This document shows positions 1 through 7,712 of a stretch of DNA of 13,957 nt, piece after piece. This stretch comes from JADHLN01 sp965658435. Lineage in GTDB: Bacteria; Pseudomonadota; Alphaproteobacteria; Rickettsiales; JABIRX01. The position numbers and the translations under genes were made by a program. The stretch is taken from NCBI GenBank assembly GCA_965658435.1, contig CBFHSE010000041.1, positions 1 through 13,957 on the forward strand, read 5' to 3'. Positions within the stretch are counted from its first letter, which is position 1. The number at the start of each line of letters is the position of its first letter. The notes beneath the pieces are model-generated. The model saw nothing but the letters and a program-made list of their open reading frames with translations. It made no database searches and was not told the origin of the DNA.

Positions 1-2667
1 CATGATGCTTATGTGCAATTAACTACTCGCTACAAAAGAGATATTCCTGAGCTTTTTAAATATAATGCGCTTTGTGTGATAAGTGATGGAGTTAACAATA
101 AATCAGGATCATTTTTTGCCCCTTACGAGTTTTTTTATTCTTGGAGAAGAATTGAAGGCTTTGAGAGTGTAGGAAAAGATGGGATTGACTCTCTTTATAC
201 TATGATTCAAGGGTTATTTAACCAAAAAAGATTATGTGATGTAATTCAAAATTTTATTTATTTTCCTGATTCCTCCAAAAAAGAAGAGAAAATTGTTTGC
301 AGATATCCACAATATTACGCTGCGAGAAAGCTTTATGAAAATATAAAGGCAAATAGAAAGCCTCAAGGGGATGGAAAAGGTGGAACTTATTTTGGTGCAA
401 CTGGCTGTGGCAAGAGTTATACTATGCTTTTCTTATCTCGCCTATTAATGAAAAGCGTTGATTTCTCAAGTCCAACAATAGTTCTAATTACCGATAGAAC
501 CGATTTAGATGATCAACTTTCTGAGCAATTTACAGCCTCAAAAACTTATATTGGTGATGAAAATATTATTAGTGTTGAGAGTAGATCAGAACTTAGAGAT
601 TTATTAAAAAATCGTGATAGTGGAGGAGTTTTTTTAACAACTATTCATAAATTTACTGAAGATACTAAGCTTTTAACTGATCGTAGTAATGTTATTTGCA
701 TTTCTGATGAGGCGCATCGTTCTCAAATTAATTTAGATCAAAAAGTCAGAGTCACTGAAAATGGAGTTAAAAAGAGTTTTGGCTTTGCCAAATATCTTCA
801 CGATTCATTGCCAAATGCTACTTATGTTGGCTTTACTGGAACGCCAATTGATGCAACTTTAGATGTTTTTGGTGATGTTGTTGATAGTTATACGATGACA
901 GAATCTGTTAAAGATGAAATTACAGTTCGCATTGTTTATGAAGGAAGAGCTGCAAAAGTTGTACTTGATAATGAGAAGCTGAAGGAGATTGAAGATTATT
1001 ATGAAAAATGCGCTGACGATGGCGCAAGCGAATATCAGGTTGAAGAAAGCAAAAAAGCCACAGCAAAAATGAGCACCATTCTTGGTGACCCTGATCGTTT
1101 AAGAAGCTTGGCTAAAGATTTTGTAAATCACTATGAAAGCAGAATAGCTGAAGGATCAAGCGTTAAAGGAAAGGCCATGTTTGTTTGTAGTAGCAGACCA
1201 ATTGCCTGCAATCTTTATAAGGAAATCATTGCTCTTCGCCCCTCATGGCTAGAGGTTAAAGTTTGCGAAGAAGGCTCAAATCTTAGTGATAGCGAGAAAA
1301 AAGAAATTAAGCCAATGGAAAAAATCAAAATGATTATGACCAGAGGCAAAGATGATCCAAAAGAGCTTTATGATATGTTGGGGAGTAAAGATTATCGCAA
1401 AGAACTCGATCGCCAATTTAAAAATGCTAAATCAAACTTTAAGATAGCAATTGTTGTTGATATGTGGCTGACGGGTTTTGATGTGCCTTTTCTTGATACT
1501 ATTTATATTGATAAACCTATCCAAAGACACAATCTTATCCAAACAATATCACGAGTTAATCGTAAATATGCAGGCAAAGAAAAAGGTCTTGTTGTTGACT
1601 ATATTGGCATAAAACGCCAAATGAATCTTGCCCTTGCTCATTACTCAAAAACAGATGGGCAAAATATCGAAGAAGTTGAGCAATCAATTGTTGTTGTAAA
1701 AGACCACTTAGATTTACTTTCAAAAATATTTCATAAATTCGACAAAAAACCTTATTTTGAAGGATCGCCATTGCAGCAATTAGAATGCTTAAATATGGCA
1801 ACGGAATTTGTTCAAATAACTAAAGATTTAGAAAAGCGTTTTATGTTTTTGGTAAAACGTTTAAAAGCTGCTTATGATATTTGCTGTGCCTCTGATAGTT
1901 TTTCACAAATTGAGAGAGATAATATCCATTTTTACTTAGCCGTTAGATCAATTTTATTTAAATTAACTAAAGGAGAAGCTCCTGATACAGCACAAATGAA
2001 TGCCAAAGTGCGTGAAATGGTTAAAAACGCATTAATTAGCGATGGCGTTGAAGAGATTTTTAAATTAGGAGACAAAGAAAGTGGTGAAGTCGATATTTTT
2101 GGTGATGATTATCTGGAAAAAATAGAGAAGATCAAACTTCCAAACACTAAAATTAAAATGCTTCAACAATTGTTAACTAAAGCAATTGGAGAATTTAAAA
2201 AAGTTAACAAAATTAAAGGAATTGAGTTCTCTGAAAAATTTAAGGCTCTTGTAGATAAATATAATGAGAGAAAAGAACAAGATGTGCTTAGAAGTGAAGT
2301 GCTAGAAGATTTTACTGATGAAATCATCGACCTTTATCACGCACTTAAACAAGAAAAAATGTCTTTTGCTGATCTTGGAATAGATTTTGAAGAAAAAGCC
2401 TTCTACGACATTTTAAAAGAACTGACCCATAAATATGATTTTGAATATCCTGATGATAGACTTTTAACTCTCTCTAAAGCAGTAAAAAAAGTTGTTGATG
2501 ATAAGGCTAAATATACCGACTGGAATGCAAGAGATGATATTAAAGCCGAACTAAAAGCAGATTTAATAATTTTACTCGCCAAACATGATTATCCTCCTGT
2601 TGATAGAGATGAGGTTTATAAGGAGATATTTGAGCAGGCTGAGAATTTTAAGAGGGGTAAGAAATGA
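1..2667 (+). CDS. hsdR: Type I restriction enzyme R (motor/nuclease) subunit, 5'-truncated
   Basis: ATP-driven DNA translocase and endonuclease subunit of a type I restriction-modification complex. The frame is open to base 1, so the GTG at 13 is not a true start; 888 codons are visible and HsdR proteins usually have about 1000-1100, so roughly 100-200 N-terminal residues are missing. These should hold the PD-(D/E)xK nuclease core. The first visible part (QLTTRY, then IPELFKYN and WR) matches the segment just after that core. Superfamily 2 helicase motifs follow in order: Walker A GATGCGKS (nt 394-417), DEAH (706-717), TGTP (835-846), MWLTGFDVP (1462-1488) and ISRVNR (1546-1563). The C-terminal part, ending in a YPP...AE segment, is the usual HsdR C-terminal domain. 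The stop overlaps the next start (ATGA), implying translational coupling. HsdM and HsdS, needed for activity, are not in the window. No internal frameshift is visible. Confidence 0.95.
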   Translation, partial: HDAYVQLTTRYKRDIPELFKYNALCVISDGVNNKSGSFFAPYEFFYSWRRIEGFESVGKDGIDSLYTMIQGLFNQKRLCDVIQNFIYFPDSSKKEEKIVCRYPQYYAARKLYENIKANRKPQGDGKGGTYFGATGCGKSYTMLFLSRLLMKSVDFSSPTIVLITDRTDLDDQLSEQFTASKTYIGDENIISVESRSELRDLLKNRDSGGVFLTTIHKFTEDTKLLTDRSNVICISDEAHRSQINLDQKVRVTENGVKKSFGFAKYLHDSLPNATYVGFTGTPIDATLDVFGDVVDSYTMTESVKDEITVRIVYEGRAAKVVLDNEKLKEIEDYYEKCADDGASEYQVEESKKATAKMSTILGDPDRLRSLAKDFVNHYESRIAEGSSVKGKAMFVCSSRPIACNLYKEIIALRPSWLEVKVCEEGSNLSDSEKKEIKPMEKIKMIMTRGKDDPKELYDMLGSKDYRKELDRQFKNAKSNFKIAIVVDMWLTGFDVPFLDTIYIDKPIQRHNLIQTISRVNRKYAGKEKGLVVDYIGIKRQMNLALAHYSKTDGQNIEEVEQSIVVVKDHLDLLSKIFHKFDKKPYFEGSPLQQLECLNMATEFVQITKDLEKRFMFLVKRLKAAYDICCASDSFSQIERDNIHFYLAVRSILFKLTKGEAPDTAQMNAKVREMVKNALISDGVEEIFKLGDKESGEVDIFGDDYLEKIEKIKLPNTKIKMLQQLLTKAIGEFKKVNKIKGIEFSEKFKALVDKYNERKEQDVLRSEVLEDFTDEIIDLYHALKQEKMSFADLGIDFEEKAFYDILKELTHKYDFEYPDDRLLTLSKAVKKVVDDKAKYTDWNARDDIKAELKADLIILLAKHDYPPVDRDEVYKEIFEQAENFKRGKK
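2651..2656 (+). promoter_or_regulatory. Ribosome binding site for the PHP-ATPase gene
   Basis: AGAGGG, followed by another G, lies 7 bases before the ATG at 2664 and inside the last codons of hsdR. It is one of the few good Shine-Dalgarno matches in the window and fixes the start of the downstream gene. With the ATGA overlap it supports coupled translation. Confidence 0.7.
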
Positions 2668-5414
2668 AGAATAAGTTTTTAAAAGGTTCTGAATGGAGAA
2701 AGTGGGATTTGCATGTTCATACCCCAGAATCAAGTGGTTATAGTGGAACATGGGAAGAATTTAAAGTGCAATTACAAAATGCTGATTGCTCGGTTATTGG
2801 TATCAATGATTATTTTTCAATAGCTGGTTATAAAAAAATAAAAGAAGAAATTGCAAATAGCACTTTAAATATTGGAGAAAAAAATATTCTTCCAGTTGTT
2901 GAAATGAGAATGACCGACTCATTACAAAACAGAAATACAACCACAAACGGAAATATTCACTTTAATTTTCATATTATTTTCAATGATAAATTAAATATTG
3001 ATGATATTGAAAGTTTTCTAAAATCTTTAGATTCAGGAGGCAGCATTATTGGCTCTGATTACGCAGACAAAGAAAGACTAAAGGATAAAAAAGTTTCATT
3101 TAATGATACTTTAAAAAAATTACAATTAGATAAAAAATTCCGAGACAATTATTTAATTTGGCTTCCTTATGATGAATATGGGGGGATTGGAGATATTGAT
3201 CCGAATTCTGATGGCTGGATAAAAGAAGAATTTATAAAAAAGTCCCATATTCTTGGTTCTTCAAATCAGAATCAAATAGATTTTTTCCTTTGGAAATCCC
3301 CGTTAAAAAGTGATGGAAATCCAAAATTCACTAAAGAAGACTTTGAAAAGTGGTTTGAACATAAAAAACCATGCATTAAAGGCAGTGATTCACACTCGCA
3401 TAGTGATCCTATTGGAAAATTAAAAGATGAAAAATCTAATCCAATTGAAAAATTCTGCTGGATAAAATCTGATCCAACTTTTGAAGGTTTAAAACAGATT
3501 CTTTACGAAGCGGATGATAGAGTAAAAATTCAAGAATCACGGCCGGAAGAAAGAGAGAGTTACCAAATAATTGAAAGTGTAAAGTTTATAGATAAAAATT
3601 TTACTACAGAAGAAATTTTTTTGAATCAAAATTTGACTGTTATTATTGGTGGAAAATCGACAGGAAAATCGGTCTTATTGCGAAATATGGCTGAAGCCAT
3701 TGATTCAAAAGAAGTTGAAACAAGAATTAATGAAGCACAGCTACAAAAATATCCAACAGAATTAGAGGTTATTAATTTCTCAATAAAATGGTGTGATGGA
3801 CAAGAAAGCAAAAAAGTAAACTCTCAAATAAATAAAAAAATTATTTATATACCACAGTCTTATCTCAATCGGTTGGTTGATAAAAAAGAGACTGAAACAC
3901 CGATTTTTAAAATTGTTGAAGATGCTCTAAGGCAAGATGACTCAGTAAAAGAATCTTTTGACAATCTCGATAGTCAACAAAGAGAAATTGAAAGAAATAT
4001 ATCCTCTGCTGTCGATAGTTTATTTTTTATTGAAAAAGATATTAACGATTTATCTGTAGCTATAAAAAATATAGGAGACAAACAGGGAATTGAGATTGAG
4101 ATAAAGAAGCTAGAAGCAGAAATTGAAACTCTGAAAGAGAGTTCGGGAATTAGTGCTGAAGAATTGCAGAAATACGATGATCTAAAGAATTCTCATGCCA
4201 AATTAAGTGATCAAAAAACAGCTAATAAAAAAGATTTAGAAAATCTAGTCCTACTAAAAGAAAAAGAGATATTTAATACTCCAAATTTGTTATCGCTCTC
4301 ACAAGAGATTCAAAATTCTTTAACAGAGGAATATAAATCCCTAACTCAAAAATATTTGCAGCAATGGGAAGAGAAGATTGATGCAAAAATTAATGCAATA
4401 AAGGCAAATGATGAGGAGCTAGATAAATCTATAAAAACTCTTACCGAAAAAGAAAAGCCTCTATCTGAAAAAGTAAAACTATCTAAATCCTTAAATGAAA
4501 AGATTGATCTGCTAAAAAAAGAACAGGGAAAGTTAAAAGCGATTACAGAAGAAGAGAAAACACTAAAAATAAAAAAAGAGAAATTTAATAATGTGATCGA
4601 TCAAATAGCAGAAAATAACTCTAAATTTTATGACAATCTTTTTTCTGCAAAGAGTGAAATTTTGAAGCAAAAAATTATCTCTGGAGAAGAATTTGAGTTT
4701 GATATTTCTATTGAATTTAAGTCTGATCTTTTTCAGAAAAATTTTGTTGAAGAAGTGTGTAATCGTAGTCGAATCAATAGCTTTGAGATAAATTTAAATA
4801 ACTACTTATTCAATGACAATACAACCCTTAAAAATGATATTATAAAAACGATAGAAGGTATTTTAAAAGGTAGTTTGGTTCTTAAAGGCAATTATACTAA
4901 ACAAGAAGCAGTTAAGAAGTTGGTTCAAAACTGGTTTTTATTTCATTACCAAATCAAAGATGGTAATGATGATATATCAACTATGTCTCCCGGTAAAAAA
5001 TCATTTATTATTCTAAAATTGTTAATTGAATTAAGTAATGATAGATGTCCAATTTTATTGGATCAGCCAGAAGATGATTTGGATAATAGATCAATTTACA
5101 ACGATTTGGTAAAGTTTATCAAGGATAAGAAGAAAAACAGGCAAATAATCATAGTTACTCACAATCCAAACCTAGTAGTGGGTGCTGATGCAGAATGTGT
5201 TATAGTTGCTAATCAGTCTGGTGCAAAATCCAAAAACAAAGAGCGCAAATTCGAGTATATTACAGGATCATTGGAAAATGGATTTTTTGACAAAGATGAA
5301 GATATGATTTTATATAGACAGGGAATTAAAGAGCATGTTTGTGATATCTTAGAGGGTGGAGAAGCCGCCTTTGAAAAGAGAAAAAATAAATATAATATAA
5401 ATAAACTATGTTAG
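2664..5414 (+). CDS. PHP domain-ABC ATPase fusion (TrlF-like defence protein)
   Basis: A 916-residue protein with two enzymatic parts. The N-terminal PHP-type metal phosphoesterase (about residues 10-260) shows D15-L-HVHTP (H17, H19), D49-Y50, E80, H99/H103 and GSDSHSH (D242, H244). The usual PHP D-H pair is D-Y here. The ABC/SMC-like ATPase begins near residue 310: Walker A GGKSTGKS (329-336), a YIPQSYLNRL segment like a Q-loop region, a long charged coiled-coil region (about 430-690), signature MSPGKKS (from 774), Walker B LLDQPEDD (D800 onward) and the H-loop VTHNPN (H833). This layout fits proteins annotated as TrlF-family AAA/ABC-like ATPases, often found in defence islands; that name is from memory. 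The likely role is nucleic-acid sensing by the ATPase arm with cleavage or phosphate removal by the PHP domain (inferred). It overlaps hsdR by 4 bases and the next gene by 7. The family is well supported; the biochemical substrate is unknown. Confidence 0.85.
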   Translation: MKNKFLKGSEWRKWDLHVHTPESSGYSGTWEEFKVQLQNADCSVIGINDYFSIAGYKKIKEEIANSTLNIGEKNILPVVEMRMTDSLQNRNTTTNGNIHFNFHIIFNDKLNIDDIESFLKSLDSGGSIIGSDYADKERLKDKKVSFNDTLKKLQLDKKFRDNYLIWLPYDEYGGIGDIDPNSDGWIKEEFIKKSHILGSSNQNQIDFFLWKSPLKSDGNPKFTKEDFEKWFEHKKPCIKGSDSHSHSDPIGKLKDEKSNPIEKFCWIKSDPTFEGLKQILYEADDRVKIQESRPEERESYQIIESVKFIDKNFTTEEIFLNQNLTVIIGGKSTGKSVLLRNMAEAIDSKEVETRINEAQLQKYPTELEVINFSIKWCDGQESKKVNSQINKKIIYIPQSYLNRLVDKKETETPIFKIVEDALRQDDSVKESFDNLDSQQREIERNISSAVDSLFFIEKDINDLSVAIKNIGDKQGIEIEIKKLEAEIETLKESSGISAEELQKYDDLKNSHAKLSDQKTANKKDLENLVLLKEKEIFNTPNLLSLSQEIQNSLTEEYKSLTQKYLQQWEEKIDAKINAIKANDEELDKSIKTLTEKEKPLSEKVKLSKSLNEKIDLLKKEQGKLKAITEEEKTLKIKKEKFNNVIDQIAENNSKFYDNLFSAKSEILKQKIISGEEFEFDISIEFKSDLFQKNFVEEVCNRSRINSFEINLNNYLFNDNTTLKNDIIKTIEGILKGSLVLKGNYTKQEAVKKLVQNWFLFHYQIKDGNDDISTMSPGKKSFIILKLLIELSNDRCPILLDQPEDDLDNRSIYNDLVKFIKDKKKNRQIIIVTHNPNLVVGADAECVIVANQSGAKSKNKERKFEYITGSLENGFFDKDEDMILYRQGIKEHVCDILEGGEAAFEKRKNKYNINKLC

Positions 5415-6364
5415 AAAGACTTAAAAAAATCGATTTGAGGAAAGCTTGGAAATCTGAAGACCAGGAATTTACTCCTTGGCTTGCAAATGAAGAAAATCTT
5501 GAATTGCTTGGAGATACGATTGGAATTGAGCTAGAATTGGTTGCTCAAGAAAAAGATGTGGGGCCTTTTAGGGCTGATATTTTGTGTAAAAACACAGAAA
5601 ATGAATCTTATGTTTTAATAGAAAATCAAATTGAAAAAACTGATCATAAGCATCTTGGTCAATTGCTTACTTATGCATCAGGATTGGAGGCAGTAACTAT
5701 TATCTGGATTGCATCAAAATTTACTGAAGAACACAGAAAGTCTTTAGATTGGTTAAATGAAATAACTGACAAAAGATTTAAATTTTTTGGTCTTGAAATT
5801 GAGCTATTTCAAATTGGAGATTCTCCATATGCTCCAAGATTCAATGTTATTTCAATGCCAAATAATTGGGGTAAGTCAGTATCGCAAGCGGCTAAAAGCA
5901 TAAGCGAAGGTATTGAATCAGAAACCAAAGCTTTGCAATATAAATATTGGCAACAGTTGGTTGATTTTATAAGAGAGTCAGGATCAAAGCTAAAACCACA
6001 TGATCCAAGACCAAGGCATTGGCAAACTTTTGCTATCGGCAGGAGTGGTTTTAATCTATCGGCAACAATTAATACTCAAAACAATAAAGTAGCAGTAGAG
6101 CTTTGGATTACCAACAAAGAAAATGCCAAATCATTTTTTAAATTGTTAGAATCAGAAAAGGAGCAAATAGAAAACGAGATTGGTGACAAACTTGAATGGA
6201 GAGAAAATCCTGATAAAACATCTTCGAAAATTATTATAGCTAAAGATTTTAACCCCACAGTCCAAGATAATTGGGGTAATCAGCATGGTTGGTTAAAAGA
6301 AAATATAGAGAGGTTTGATAGTATTTTTAGAAAAAGAATTAAAGTTCTGAGAGTGGAAAATTAA
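5408..6364 (+). CDS. DUF4268 protein with PD-(D/E)xK nuclease-like core
   Basis: A 318-residue protein. The N-terminal half carries a restriction-endonuclease-like core: D57 in FRADILC, then E72-N-Q74 on the next strand (IENQ, where the usual third residue is lysine), then Q85-LLT-Y89, which resembles the QxxxY motif of HsdR/RecB-type nucleases. The C-terminal half, about residues 185-318 (KYWQQLVDF, then a Trp-rich segment and LEWRENPDK), matches the DUF4268 domain as remembered. The ATG overlaps the end of the preceding gene by 7 bases and has no Shine-Dalgarno sequence, so translation is probably coupled. DUF4268 proteins are common beside restriction systems and in defence islands; the function is not established. 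The Lys-to-Gln change may alter or abolish cleavage, although ExQ variants are known in this superfamily. The family call is fairly secure; nuclease activity is inferred. Confidence 0.8.
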   Translation: MLERLKKIDLRKAWKSEDQEFTPWLANEENLELLGDTIGIELELVAQEKDVGPFRADILCKNTENESYVLIENQIEKTDHKHLGQLLTYASGLEAVTIIWIASKFTEEHRKSLDWLNEITDKRFKFFGLEIELFQIGDSPYAPRFNVISMPNNWGKSVSQAAKSISEGIESETKALQYKYWQQLVDFIRESGSKLKPHDPRPRHWQTFAIGRSGFNLSATINTQNNKVAVELWITNKENAKSFFKLLESEKEQIENEIGDKLEWRENPDKTSSKIIIAKDFNPTVQDNWGNQHGWLKENIERFDSIFRKRIKVLRVEN

Positions 6365-6373
6365 TTATAAATC

Positions 6374-7117
6374 ATGGACAGCTTTTCGAACAAGACTTTA
6401 GAAGAAATTGGTAGCTATGTTTACGCTTTATTTGACCCAGTAAAGCAGGAAGTTTTTTATATTGGAAAAGGTAAACAAAATAGAGTTTTTAATCATGCTA
6501 AATTAACCAAAGACATAATTGATAGTGATGATTATGAATTTAAAAAATCTTTAAAAATTGATAGAATTACAAATATAATAAATTCTGGTAACCAAGTTGG
6601 TCATTTCATATTAAGGCATGGATTAAGTGATAAAGAAGCTTTTGAAGTTGAGGCTACATTAATTGATTTTCTAAATTTTGATAAATTTAAGAATTTTAAT
6701 TTATCAAATGAAGTTTCTGGTCATTATTCCATAGAAAAAGGCATTGCTACTGCTAGTGAAGTAGAAAATATTTATCATGCAAAACCGATAACAATACAGG
6801 ATTTTAAACATAATATTTTAATCATTAACATAAATAAGACTTATATTAGGGGTAATGACATTTATGATGCTGTTAGAAAATATTGGGTACTCAATATAAA
6901 GAGGGCTAAAAAAATGGATTTTGTAGTTGGTGAATATAGAGGTATATTAAGGGCTATTTATAAGCCAAAAAATTGGTTTAAACAGGAATCAACTGGAAGG
7001 TATTACTTTGAAGGACAGGAGATTGTGGATAAAAAAATATGTGATATTTATTTAGGAAAATTTTTTGCCAACAAAAAGAAGGGGCAAGCAAATCCAGTTA
7101 GGTATATTGAGATTTAG
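6374..7117 (+). CDS. GIY-YIG (LEM-3-like) nuclease with C-terminal extra domain
   Basis: A 247-residue protein starting 9 bases after the DUF4268 gene, so probably the last gene of the operon. The N-terminal domain (about 14-110) has the GIY-YIG layout: YVY at 15-17, YIG at 29-31 followed by KGKQNRVFNH, R37 as the likely catalytic arginine, and E93 in EVEATLIDFL as the likely metal-binding glutamate. The GKG...RVF.H pattern is typical of the LEM-3-like subgroup. Residues about 130-247 form a separate domain with W171, a GEYRGILRAIY strand (187-196), W201, RYYFEG (209-214), YLGK (226-229) and GQANPVRYI (237-245). I recall a similar arrangement in small bacterial proteins but cannot name it; a PUA-like or DNA-reading fold is possible. 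The gene is convergent with the next one, and their stop codons overlap (TAG at 7115-7117, TAA of the minus gene at 7114-7116). Confidence 0.8.
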   Translation: MDSFSNKTLEEIGSYVYALFDPVKQEVFYIGKGKQNRVFNHAKLTKDIIDSDDYEFKKSLKIDRITNIINSGNQVGHFILRHGLSDKEAFEVEATLIDFLNFDKFKNFNLSNEVSGHYSIEKGIATASEVENIYHAKPITIQDFKHNILIININKTYIRGNDIYDAVRKYWVLNIKRAKKMDFVVGEYRGILRAIYKPKNWFKQESTGRYYFEGQEIVDKKICDIYLGKFFANKKKGQANPVRYIEI

Positions 7118-7407
7118 TTTGTAGATTTAGCATAAATTTTTAGATTTTTGGCATTTGATCTAAATTCACCAATATATTGAAAAACTGAACCTTTAGGCTT
7201 TTTTTGAATTTTAAGGCTAAAATTGGAAATTTCTGATTTATCTGAATAAAAAAAATCATTTAAATTTTCCCAATACTTTTCTGATAAATCATTAGTAAAA
7301 TAGCCAATTGCTCTTGTAAAAACTTCTAGCAATTTCTCAATTTCACTATCAGAGCATTTATCGCTTCTTATATCTTCAACGATGCCTTGGTAAATTAAAT
7401 TACTCAT
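7114..7407 (-). CDS. Unrecognised 97-residue protein
   Basis: I do not recognise this protein. It is acidic at the N-terminus (EDIRSDKCSDSEIEKLLEVF, probably helical) and basic at the C-terminus (LKIQKKPKG, NAKNLKIYAKS), with no signal peptide or membrane segment. The ATG at 7407 lies 6 bases after the stop of the 59-codon gene at 7414-7593, so the two look like one short transcription unit. Its stop overlaps that of the convergent GIY-YIG gene. Compositional complexity and the compact spacing favour a real gene. The position at the junction between defence operon and prophage would suit a phage accessory (moron) gene, an antitoxin or an anti-defence protein, but nothing in the sequence decides between these. 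Confidence 0.6.
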   Translation of the reverse strand: MSNLIYQGIVEDIRSDKCSDSEIEKLLEVFTRAIGYFTNDLSEKYWENLNDFFYSDKSEISNFSLKIQKKPKGSVFQYIGEFRSNAKNLKIYAKSTN

Positions 7408-7413
7408 TATTTT

Positions 7414-7593
7414 CTATTTTTTTGATTTATTATCGGCGTTAATTCCATCAACCAGTAAAACCAAATCCTTCATCAAAGATTGATTATTTTTGGTTTGCTC
7501 CTCTTTTAAAATTTTGTAAAAATCCTCACAAAATTTAGGATTTGTCTCAGGTAAAAATTTATTAAAAAATGTTAAAACTTCAGAATTTTTCAT
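7414..7593 (-). CDS. Unrecognised 59-residue protein
   Basis: A short frame starting ATG at 7593-7591 and ending TAG at 7416-7414. The protein begins MKNSEVLTFFNKFLPETNPK and ends INADNKSKK. It looks like a charged, mostly helical soluble polypeptide (FCEDFYKILKEEQ, then SLMKDLVLLVDG) with no membrane segment. There is no clear Shine-Dalgarno sequence, but few genes in this window have one. The downstream 97-codon gene follows after 6 bases in the same direction, and a plausible promoter lies about 50 bases upstream. I see no family resemblance. It could be the small partner of a two-gene module (for example a regulator or antitoxin), but that is speculation. Confidence 0.5.
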   Translation of the reverse strand: MKNSEVLTFFNKFLPETNPKFCEDFYKILKEEQTKNNQSLMKDLVLLVDGINADNKSKK

Positions 7594-7626
7594 AAGCTAA
7601 TTTGATTGATATTTTTTTATTAAAAG

Positions 7627-7661
7627 CCTTGCAAAGCTAGGTATATATTACCTTTGCAAGG
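7627..7661. repeat. Perfect 10-bp inverted repeat: operator or terminator
   Basis: CCTTGCAAAG (7627-7636) and CTTTGCAAGG (7652-7661) are exact inverted repeats around a 15-base centre, which itself contains GGTA...TACC. Read on the minus strand the hairpin is followed by CTTTTAAT, a weak U-tract, so it could terminate the phage late operon, whose last gene ends at 7713. The minus-strand promoter candidate at 7645-7673 runs through it, with one arm in the spacer and the other just past the -10, which is the usual layout of a repressor operator. Both readings fit the context. Confidence 0.65.
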
Positions 7662-7673
7662 TTTGTCTATCAA
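7645..7673 (-). promoter_or_regulatory. Candidate sigma70-type promoter for the 59/97-codon gene pair
   Basis: On the minus strand, TTGATA (7673-7668, five of six matches to TTGACA) and TAATAT (7650-7645, four of six matches to TATAAT) are separated by 17 bases, the optimal spacing. Transcription would start near 7637, leaving a leader of about 45 bases before the ATG at 7593. It sits in the only intergenic gap over 100 bases. In such AT-rich DNA chance matches are frequent, so this is suggestive only. Confidence 0.4.
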
Positions 7674-7712
7674 GTCAATTAGTGCTATTTTTCTTAAATA
7701 AATGCTGATTTT

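Larger units (their letters stand above)
7594..7712. other. Intergenic gap between phage lysis genes and small gene pair
   Basis: The longest non-coding stretch in the window (119 bases). It holds the inverted repeat and the promoter candidate listed separately. No tRNA-like sequence or recognisable attachment core was seen. It is a plausible boundary of the late operon. Confidence 0.6.

Noticed and set aside
13..15. GTG at 13 as the start of hsdR
   Set aside because: The frame is open to base 1 and the protein there is already in the conserved middle of HsdR, so the true start is outside the window.
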